5,941 nucleotides of DNA, taken from assembly GCA_039933635.1 (NCBI GenBank), contig JBDTNQ010000166.1:1-5941 (forward strand). The letters run 5' to 3'. This DNA comes from JBDTNQ01 sp039933635 (GTDB lineage: Bacteria; Acidobacteriota; Vicinamibacteria; Vicinamibacterales; SCN-69-37). Of this stretch, positions 1 to 4,376 are shown piece after piece. The notes beneath the pieces were generated by a model that saw only the letters and a list, made by a program, of their open reading frames with translations, was not told where the DNA came from and ran no database searches. The translations under genes were made by a program, and so were the position numbers. Each line of letters starts with the position of its first letter. Position 1 is the stretch's first letter.

Positions 1-1005
1 ACGTCGGACTTCGATTTCGGGCACGACAACCAGGTGTATGTCTCGCCATGCGGCATGGGTGCGTCGGGGGTTACGAGTCGCACGCCGACACTGGCCTTTG
101 CCGTCTGGCGGATCCGCGGGCAAGTCCTTCGGTCCGACGAACGGATGGCCCAGATCCGCCTGACATGGCAGCGCCTGCGGGCTGAGGGGCACGCCGTGAA
201 TGAGCCTGCGACCACCGTTGATGTCACCGTGACGTCCACGGACCCGACTACGTTGGATGAGACGACGGTGCCCGAAGTGGGAGACTGCAAAGCGGCGAAC
301 GTTCGGCTGCAGGCGAGATATGAGCCGCATTTGCCGGCGTTCGTCCGCGCGGCCATCGCTGGCGGTGGCGGTGGGGGCGGCGGCGTGTCTCGCGCGGGCG
401 GCGTGGTCAATGTCGGGGCGGGCGTCGGTGGTGGAAGGGTCCCCGCGGCCGGCGGCGCGGCGAATGCCGGGACAGTCGCGGGCACGTCGGGTGGGGGGGG
501 CGGGCGTATCCAACTCGGCCGCAGTGCCGACGGCGTGACCTCCGTCGCGAGCGTGGGTGGCGTGCCGGTCGCCGTGTTCCGCACGTATCAGCGTGCCGAG
601 TTGTGGCTCGTCCACACCGCCGCGGGCCGCCCTGACGAGGTCCTGATGGCCACCACGATGGCGACGCCGTCCGTCGGCGAGTTCTCGTTCGCGCCCATGA
701 CCATCCAGACACCCACTGGCGTCATCACGGTGTCCGTCACGGGCACGGTCGAGCTCGGCCGCGACATGACCGGCACGCCGAAATTGGTGTTTGGCGCCAG
801 TCGCCGCGCGACGTTCGTCCCGTCCAGCCGCCAGCCGCGCGACGGCAACAGCTCCGTCGAGTCCGGTGGTGTCGCGAGCACGATCGTGGCGGTCCCCGGG
901 CCGGAGGAGGTCCTGTCCTTCGAGATGCCGCCCCTTCAGGCTCCCGGGCTCCCGACGGTGCCAGACATGTTCGCCATCAGATTGCGATTGAGTCCGGCGA
1001 AGTGA
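1..1005 (+). CDS. Hypothetical protein with Gly-rich central linker (5' partial)
   Basis: I do not recognise a named family. The frame is open from base 1, so the gene starts upstream; the GTG at 34 is only the first possible start codon inside the window and has no ribosome site. About 334 residues are visible. The first ~105 hold two cysteines (in SPCGMG and GDCKAANV) and beta-rich stretches such as LAFAVWRI and IRLTWQRL. A Gly/Ala/Val-rich low-complexity linker follows (bases about 358-510, with one run of eight glycines). A second beta-rich part contains AELWLVHTA and ITVSVTGTVEL and ends in MFAIRLRLSP. There is no catalytic motif and no transmembrane segment. The two-part beta-rich layout suits a secreted or periplasmic protein, but the signal peptide would lie outside the window. 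The second half keeps the same frame and style as the first, so the G-runs have not broken the gene in this assembly. I am confident that it is coding; the function is unknown. Confidence 0.75.
   Translation, partial: TSDFDFGHDNQVYVSPCGMGASGVTSRTPTLAFAVWRIRGQVLRSDERMAQIRLTWQRLRAEGHAVNEPATTVDVTVTSTDPTTLDETTVPEVGDCKAANVRLQARYEPHLPAFVRAAIAGGGGGGGGVSRAGGVVNVGAGVGGGRVPAAGGAANAGTVAGTSGGGGGRIQLGRSADGVTSVASVGGVPVAVFRTYQRAELWLVHTAAGRPDEVLMATTMATPSVGEFSFAPMTIQTPTGVITVSVTGTVELGRDMTGTPKLVFGASRRATFVPSSRQPRDGNSSVESGGVASTIVAVPGPEEVLSFEMPPLQAPGLPTVPDMFAIRLRLSPAK
489..504 (+). other. Potential G-quadruplex / G8 homopolymer inside a gene
   Basis: The coding strand reads GGG-T-G8-C-GGG, which fits four G3 tracts with loops of 1, 2 and 1 bases, the pattern of a stable parallel G-quadruplex in DNA or mRNA. 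It encodes part of the Gly-rich linker (SGGGGGR). The run of eight G is also a typical slippage site: gain or loss of one base would shift the frame of the second half of the protein. That the structure forms, or that the length varies, is inference. Confidence 0.4.
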
Positions 1006-1013
1006 TCTCCCAG

Positions 1014-1039
1014 AACTTCGACGTTCGACGTTCGAAGTT
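1014..1039. repeat. Intergenic inverted repeat with CGTTCGA tandem units
   Basis: Nine bases after the upstream stop codon, an 8-bp perfect inverted repeat (AACTTCGA at 1014-1021 and TCGAAGTT at 1032-1039) encloses a 10-base loop. Inside it the heptamer CGTTCGA occurs twice in tandem (1022-1028 and 1029-1035), so smaller alternative hairpins are possible. It could contribute to transcription ending or be one copy of a dispersed intergenic repeat; the window holds only one copy, so this cannot be decided here. Confidence 0.5.
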
Positions 1040-1048
1040 TATGAATAA

Positions 1049-1081
1049 GAGACCGGGTGTTGTAGTTCTACACCCGGTCTC
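1049..1081. terminator. Strong hairpin, probable terminator after the upstream gene
   Basis: A perfect 12-bp stem (GAGACCGGGTGT at 1049-1060, ACACCCGGTCTC at 1070-1081) with a 9-base loop lies 43 bases after the stop of the upstream gene and just before the promoter of the GntR gene. On the + strand no T-run follows (the next bases are GCTATCTCTC), so it is not a textbook intrinsic terminator; the opposite strand has the more T-rich flank (TTATTCATAAAC). It probably ends or protects the upstream transcript and insulates the next promoter. Confidence 0.6.
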
Positions 1082-1095
1082 GCTATCTCTCGCCC

Positions 1096-1123
1096 TTGAC
1101 TTGTTCTAGTGTTCTAGTACACT
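1096..1123 (+). promoter_or_regulatory. Sigma-70-type promoter of the gntR-slipin operon
   Basis: TTGACT (1096-1101, 5 of 6 to the -35 consensus) is followed after 16 bases by TACACT (1118-1123, 4 of 6 to the -10 consensus). The start of transcription would fall about 1129-1132, only a few bases before the ATG at 1134. There is no Shine-Dalgarno sequence in front of that ATG, so the promoter predicts a leaderless or nearly leaderless mRNA. Confidence 0.65.
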
Positions 1124-1128
1124 AGAAC
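1103..1128. promoter_or_regulatory. Probable GntR autoregulatory operator, three half-sites
   Basis: GTTCTAGT occurs twice in direct tandem (1103-1110 and 1111-1118), followed by its complement ACTAGAAC (1121-1128). Two overlapping palindromes result: a 10-bp repeat with a 6-base gap (GTTCTAGTGT at 1103-1112, ACACTAGAAC at 1119-1128), and an 8-bp repeat with a 2-base gap (1111-1128). The block covers the spacer and -10 of the promoter, so a bound dimer should block RNA polymerase. YtrA-type GntR regulators commonly bind palindromes in their own promoter; assigning this site to the adjacent gene product is inference from position and symmetry. Confidence 0.75.
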
Positions 1129-1133
1129 TCGTC

Positions 1134-1526
1134 ATGGCGGCGCTACTGACGCTGGACCACCGGCACCCCACCCCGCTGCACGCGCAGCTTGAGCACGGGA
1201 TTCGCGCGGCCATCGCCACCGGCCGGCTGCAAGCCAACGAACAACTGCCCACCGTGCGGCAGCTCGCCGTCGACCTGCAGGTCAACGCGAACACGGTCGC
1301 CCGCGTTTACGGCCACCTCGAGCGTCTCGGCATTCTGGAGACGCGGCGAGGCATCGGCACGTTCGTCGCGGTCCACCAGCCGGCGCCACCGGCCAAACGC
1401 AGCTACCGGGATCCGGACCTGCGCGCGCTCGTCCGCCGCCTTGTCGACGAGGCCGCGGCCCGCGGATTTTCCATCGACGACGTCGCCCGGCAGCTCGACG
1501 AGCTGGCGGGCCAAGAAGGAGGCTGA
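1134..1526 (+). CDS. GntR family transcriptional regulator, YtrA-like subfamily
   Basis: A 130-residue DNA-binding repressor. The GntR winged helix-turn-helix spans about residues 12-78: PLHAQLEHGIR forms the first helix, LPTVRQLAVDLQVNANTVARVYGHLE (in two parts, about 38-63) is the helix-turn-helix with recognition helix near NANTVARVY, and GILETRRGIGTFV is the wing. The remaining ~50 residues are short and helical, with no large ligand domain, which is the mark of the YtrA subfamily (about 120-130 residues). The ATG at 1134 is supported by the family's N-terminal pattern, although no ribosome site precedes it; the promoter position implies leaderless translation. It is the first gene of an operon with the slipin 2 bases downstream, as YtrA-type regulators usually sit with the membrane genes they control. 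The palindromic block over its promoter is the likely binding site. The inducing signal is unknown. Confidence 0.93.
   Translation: MAALLTLDHRHPTPLHAQLEHGIRAAIATGRLQANEQLPTVRQLAVDLQVNANTVARVYGHLERLGILETRRGIGTFVAVHQPAPPAKRSYRDPDLRALVRRLVDEAAARGFSIDDVARQLDELAGQEGG
1516..1522 (+). promoter_or_regulatory. Ribosome binding site of the slipin gene
   Basis: AAGGAGG lies inside the last codons of the GntR gene, 6 bases before the GTG at 1529. This strong site decides for the GTG start over the in-frame ATG at 1544 and shows that the slipin can be translated far better than its leaderless regulator. Confidence 0.8.
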
Positions 1527-1528
1527 CC

Positions 1529-2461
1529 GTGCCGAGTGTGAACATGTTTCGGGATCGACACCCCGCGAAGAACTCGCAGGTGAACGTCATCGCGATCGTG
1601 GCGTTTCTCGTCCCCTTTGCCCTGGGTCTGCTGGTAACGATTGCCACGAACGTTCCGGTGTGGGTGATCGGCGGCGCGCTCATGGGCGTCGCCGCCGCGC
1701 AGTCCCCGAAGATCATCTCGCAGTGGGAGCGCGGCATCCTGCTGCGCCTCGGGCGTTACGTCGGCCTCCGCGGGCCGGGACTCTTCTTCATCGTTCCCTT
1801 CATCGATCGCATCTCGGCCTACGTGGATCAGCGCGTGGTGACGACGGGCTTCGCGGCGGAGCAAACGCTGACGGCGGACACGGTGCCGGTGAACGTGGAC
1901 GCGGTGCTCTTCTGGATGGTCCACAACCCTGAACGCGCCGCGCTCGAGGTCCAGGACTATCAGGAGGCCGTCAGCTGGGCCGCGCAGACGGCGCTCCGCG
2001 ACATCATTGGCCGCACGTCGTTGACCGACTTGCTCCGCGGCCGCGAGCGGATCGAGCAGGAGCTCCAGGCGCTGATCGACAGCCGGTCCACGGCGTGGGG
2101 CGTGACGGTGCAATCGGTGGAGATGCGCGACATCGTGATTCCCGCGTCGCTCCAGGACGCCATGTCGAGGGAAGCCCAGGCCTCCCGCGAGAAACAGGCT
2201 CGCGTCATCCTTGGCCAGGCGGAGGTCGAAATCGCCAAGAGCTTCGAGGAGGCCGCGCGTTCGTATCAGAACAACCCCACCGCGCTGCACCTGCGGGCGA
2301 TGAACATGCTGTACGAGGGGTTGAAGGAGAAGGGCGCGCTCATGCTCGTCCCGAGCTCGGCCGTCGAATCGATGGGCATGGGCGGCCTGATGGGCGCCGC
2401 GGCGCTAATGCAGAAGGAACTGACGAATCAGGCGACGGTGCCGCCTAAGGAGATCTCATGA
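1529..2461 (+). CDS. Slipin / stomatin-like SPFH (Band 7) membrane protein
   Basis: A 310-residue SPFH protein, from a GTG start. Slipins assemble into membrane-bound oligomers that organise membrane microdomains and regulate partner proteases or transporters. Residues about 19-39 and 43-58 are hydrophobic and separated by only a few residues, suggesting a membrane hairpin. The slipin core follows: QWERGILLRLGRYVG, GPGLFFIVPFIDRI, YVDQRV, a TADTVPVNVDAV segment, and DYQEAVSWAAQTALRDIIG. Residues about 205-250 (SREAQASREKQARVI, AEVEIAKSFEEAARSYQ) form the typical charged helical coiled-coil. The C-terminus has a Gly/Met-rich stretch (SMGMGGLMGAA). Bacterial slipins are usually about 250-270 residues with one N-terminal membrane segment, so the first hydrophobic segment is extra. 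It follows the GntR gene by 2 bases and overlaps the next reading frame by 4. No NfeD gene is adjacent, although slipins are often paired with one. Confidence 0.93.
   Translation: MPSVNMFRDRHPAKNSQVNVIAIVAFLVPFALGLLVTIATNVPVWVIGGALMGVAAAQSPKIISQWERGILLRLGRYVGLRGPGLFFIVPFIDRISAYVDQRVVTTGFAAEQTLTADTVPVNVDAVLFWMVHNPERAALEVQDYQEAVSWAAQTALRDIIGRTSLTDLLRGRERIEQELQALIDSRSTAWGVTVQSVEMRDIVIPASLQDAMSREAQASREKQARVILGQAEVEIAKSFEEAARSYQNNPTALHLRAMNMLYEGLKEKGALMLVPSSAVESMGMGGLMGAAALMQKELTNQATVPPKEIS
2447..2452 (+). promoter_or_regulatory. Ribosome binding site of the 36-residue membrane protein
   Basis: AAGGAG lies within the last slipin codons, 5 bases before the ATG at 2458. Its presence at the right spacing is the main reason for treating the short frame behind it as a real gene. 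Confidence 0.6.
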
Positions 2462-2568
2462 GACCGACGCTCACGCCTGACCGCTCGAACGAGATCGTGC
2501 TGATCGTCCTGCTCGTGGCGGGCGCAGCCCTCAGCGTGATCGGCTGGCTGCGATTCGCCTTCCGATAA
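2458..2568 (+). CDS. Small single-pass membrane protein (36 aa), coupled to the slipin
   Basis: Its ATG overlaps the slipin TGA in the ATGA arrangement, with AAGGAG 5 bases upstream, so it should be translated by coupling to the slipin. The product begins with a polar stretch (MRPTLTPDRSNE), then has one hydrophobic helix at about residues 13-30 (IVLIVLLVAGAALSVIGW), and ends in LRFAFR. The two arginines in the short tail suggest a cytoplasmic C-terminus, but R2 and R9 at the other end make the topology uncertain. No family is recognised. Context suggests a partner or modulator of the slipin, filling the genomic place where a larger membrane partner such as NfeD might be expected; that is inference. 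Its TAA is 3 bases from the stop codon of the convergent lactonase gene. A chance frame cannot be ruled out, but start, ribosome site, hydrophobicity and overlap all agree. Confidence 0.7.
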   Translation: MRPTLTPDRSNEIVLIVLLVAGAALSVIGWLRFAFR

Positions 2569-2571
2569 ACG

Positions 2572-3495
2572 CTATTGATAACCCACGCCGTGCACGACCG
2601 TCTTGACGGCGTAGAAGCCAGTGCGCGCGGTGATGAAGAGGGTCTTCTTGTCCTTGCCGCCGAAGCAGACGTTCGATGGGCTCTCCGGCACCGGGATGGA
2701 CTCGAGCGGCTTGCCGGCCTTGTCGTAGACCTGGACCGCGCCGCGGGACGTCAGGTAGATGTTGCCCTCTGAGTCGATCGTCATGCCGTCCGATCCGGAC
2801 TCGACGAAGAGCGTCTTGTTCGCGACCGATCCGTCCGCGTTGAGATCGTACGCGTAGGTCATGCGGGCACGGATATCGGCCACGTACAGCTTCTTGCCAT
2901 CCGGCGTGCCGATGATGCCGTTCGGCTGCGTCAGGTCATCGATGATGCGGGTCAGCTTCTTCGTGGACGGCTCGTACATGTAAACCGTTTCCGGGTTTTC
3001 CTTGGGCCCGCGGTTCCACCACTTGCGTGGGTAGTACGGGTCGGTGATGTAGATCCGCCCGGTCTTCGGGTGCACCCACACATCGTTCGGGCCGTTCAGC
3101 AGCTTGCCTTCGTAGGTGTTGAAGAGCGGCGTGGCCTTCTTCGTCTTGATATCGATGGACCAGAGCTCGTTCTTCTCGTCCGCGCCGGCGATGAGGTGGC
3201 CTTTTCCGTCGTACGTCATGCCGTTCGAGTAGCCGCTGGGCTGCATGAACGTCGTCAGCTTGCCGGCCGTGTCGTAATCCATGATCCGGTTGTTGTCCTG
3301 ATCGACGAAATACACGTTGCCGCTGTCGTCGGCCGTTGCGCCTTCGGTGAAGATGAAGTCGCCCGCGACCTTCTCGACCTTGGCGCCCGGCGCGAGAATC
3401 CTGGATGGTCCAGGCGCGGTCTCCTGGCCAGATACGAACGCGGCCCCGGCCGCCAGCGCCACCACACACGAGACGACCCCTGCACGACGGAACAT
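2572..3495 (-). CDS. Exported SMP-30/gluconolactonase/LRE-like beta-propeller
   Basis: A 307-residue protein of the SMP-30/gluconolactonase family, which hydrolyses sugar lactones to aldonic acids using a divalent metal. Residues 1-24 are a signal peptide (MFRRAG, then VVALAAGAAF, with a likely cut near VSG-Q), so the enzyme acts outside the cytoplasm. The propeller starts near residue 45. The family's metal and substrate residues are present by motif: E51 in FTEG, N137 in GPNDV, N192 in QPNGI and D236 in SDGM. The start at 3495 is chosen because GGGGAGG ends 6 bases before it; the ATG at 3501 directly abuts that site and the frame further upstream is not signal-peptide-like. It is convergent with the slipin operon and divergent from the sugar-acid genes, which supports a lactonase role in the same pathway. 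Members of this family also act on other lactones and esters, so the substrate is open. Confidence 0.88.
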   Translation of the reverse strand: MFRRAGVVSCVVALAAGAAFVSGQETAPGPSRILAPGAKVEKVAGDFIFTEGATADDSGNVYFVDQDNNRIMDYDTAGKLTTFMQPSGYSNGMTYDGKGHLIAGADEKNELWSIDIKTKKATPLFNTYEGKLLNGPNDVWVHPKTGRIYITDPYYPRKWWNRGPKENPETVYMYEPSTKKLTRIIDDLTQPNGIIGTPDGKKLYVADIRARMTYAYDLNADGSVANKTLFVESGSDGMTIDSEGNIYLTSRGAVQVYDKAGKPLESIPVPESPSNVCFGGKDKKTLFITARTGFYAVKTVVHGVGYQ

Positions 3496-3501
3496 CGGCA
3501 T

Positions 3502-3508
3502 CCTCCCC
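3502..3508 (-). promoter_or_regulatory. Ribosome binding site deciding the lactonase start
   Basis: On the minus strand GGGGAGG is followed at once by ATGCCGATG. The first ATG (3501) has no spacing and cannot be used efficiently with this site; the second (3495) has the ideal 6 bases and begins the signal peptide. Confidence 0.7.
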
Positions 3509-3519
3509 AGGAAACGGCC

Positions 3520-3525
3520 ATCATA
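3520..3525 (-). promoter_or_regulatory. Possible -10 element of the lactonase gene
   Basis: Minus-strand TATGAT matches the -10 consensus at 5 of 6 positions and would start transcription near 3513, giving a short leader of about 18 bases that still contains the ribosome site. No convincing -35 is seen at the expected distance, so this is a weak call. The whole divergent gap (3496-3550) is 55 bases and must hold, or share with coding sequence, the control of both directions; no clear promoter for the + strand gene is visible in it. Confidence 0.3.
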
Positions 3526-3550
3526 CCGCCGGATGTGGGAGTATATGGGG

Positions 3551-4369
3551 ATGTATCTGACCCGGCACGAGACCCCCACGGGCGCCAGATGGGCCCTCGA
3601 TAATCAATTCCTGCCGCCGTCGTTCACGCTCGGCCTCTTGCTCCAGCTGCCGGCCACGGCGATCGGCGGATTTCTCCAGGCGATCCCGCGTGGTGAGACG
3701 GCCGCGGGCGCCCTGCTGCCGCCGCTCGAAGCGGACCACGAGGTCTGGGCGTGTGGCGTGACCTACCTGCGTAGCCGCGAGGCGCGTGAGGCCGAGTCGA
3801 CAGTTCGAGACGTCTACGCGCGCGTCTACGACGCCAAGCGGCCCGAACTGTTCTTCAAGGGGCTGGGCTGGCGCGCGGTCGGCCAGGGCGCGCCCATTCG
3901 CGTCCGCGACGACAGCACCTGGAACGTGCCCGAGCCCGAACTCACCCTGGTGGTCAACGCGTCAGCCGAGATCGTCGGCTACACCGTCGGCAACGATGTC
4001 TCCTCGCGCGATATCGAGGGCGAGAACCCGCTCTACCTGCCGCAAGCCAAGGTCTACGAGGCCTCGTGCGCCGTGGGCCCCGGCATCATTCTCGCGCCTG
4101 TCGAGAAGCTGCGCGATTTGCCGGTGACGCTGCAATTGACCCGCGGCGGCCAGAACGTGTTCGAGAACACGATCCGGACCTCGCAGATTAAACGGCCGCT
4201 CGAGGAGTTGGTGCAGTATCTGTGCATGGAGATCCCGTTTCCGCGTGGCGCGCTGCTGATGACGGGCACCGGCATCATCCCGCCGCACGAATTCTCGATG
4301 GCGCGTGGTGACACCGTGCGCATCACCATTGGCGAGCTCACGCTCGAAAACCCTGTAGCCCTCCGGTAA
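3551..4369 (+). CDS. kdaD: 2-keto-3-deoxy-pentonate dehydratase, KdaD-like (FAH fold)
   Basis: A 272-residue member of the fumarylacetoacetate hydrolase fold that closely resembles, from memory, the Sulfolobus 2-dehydro-3-deoxy-D-arabinonate dehydratase (about 298 residues). It would convert the 2-keto-3-deoxy acid to alpha-ketoglutarate semialdehyde in the cytoplasm. Shared signatures are EVWACGVTYLRSRE, YDAKRPELFFKG, the PEPEL metal motif (E128, E130), NDVSSRDIEGENPLYLPQAK with D149, and LLMTGTGIIPP. The spacing E-x-E-18-D equals that of the metal ligands I recall for the Sulfolobus enzyme. The ATG at 3551 is preferred: it aligns with the family's N-terminus and has GGGAG 9 bases upstream, whereas the in-frame ATG at 3545 is only 3 bases from it. 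The dehydrogenase gene follows after 7 bases, giving two consecutive steps in one transcript. The stereochemistry of the substrate (arabinose, xylose or other) cannot be read from sequence; generic FAH-family annotation as an isomerase or hydrolase is the alternative. Confidence 0.88.
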   Translation: MYLTRHETPTGARWALDNQFLPPSFTLGLLLQLPATAIGGFLQAIPRGETAAGALLPPLEADHEVWACGVTYLRSREAREAESTVRDVYARVYDAKRPELFFKGLGWRAVGQGAPIRVRDDSTWNVPEPELTLVVNASAEIVGYTVGNDVSSRDIEGENPLYLPQAKVYEASCAVGPGIILAPVEKLRDLPVTLQLTRGGQNVFENTIRTSQIKRPLEELVQYLCMEIPFPRGALLMTGTGIIPPHEFSMARGDTVRITIGELTLENPVALR

Positions 4370-4376
4370 ATACACG

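Noticed and set aside
257..538. Frame +2 open frame with a signal-peptide-like start inside the first gene
   Set aside because: The hydrophobic-looking stretch is a shifted reading of the Gly/Ala-rich linker. It has no ribosome site and ends without a domain, while the main frame is continuous on both sides.
1049..1081. Riboswitch or small RNA in the gap before the GntR gene
   Set aside because: The gap is 128 bases, and the only strong structure is a simple hairpin upstream of the promoter, so it is not part of the downstream mRNA leader.
1403..2290. Open frame of 295 codons on the minus strand
   Set aside because: It is antisense to the GntR and slipin genes, low-complexity and Arg/His-rich, and has no ribosome site or domain.
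3317..3550. Upstream extension of the dehydratase frame to 3317
   Set aside because: It runs antisense to the lactonase signal peptide region, has no ribosome site at its start, and the family N-terminus aligns with the ATG at 3551.
3496..3579. N-terminal extension of the lactonase to an upstream start at 3579 or 3501
   Set aside because: The extension would place a charged segment before the signal peptide and overlap the divergent gene. The ribosome site at 3502-3508 has correct spacing only for the ATG at 3495.
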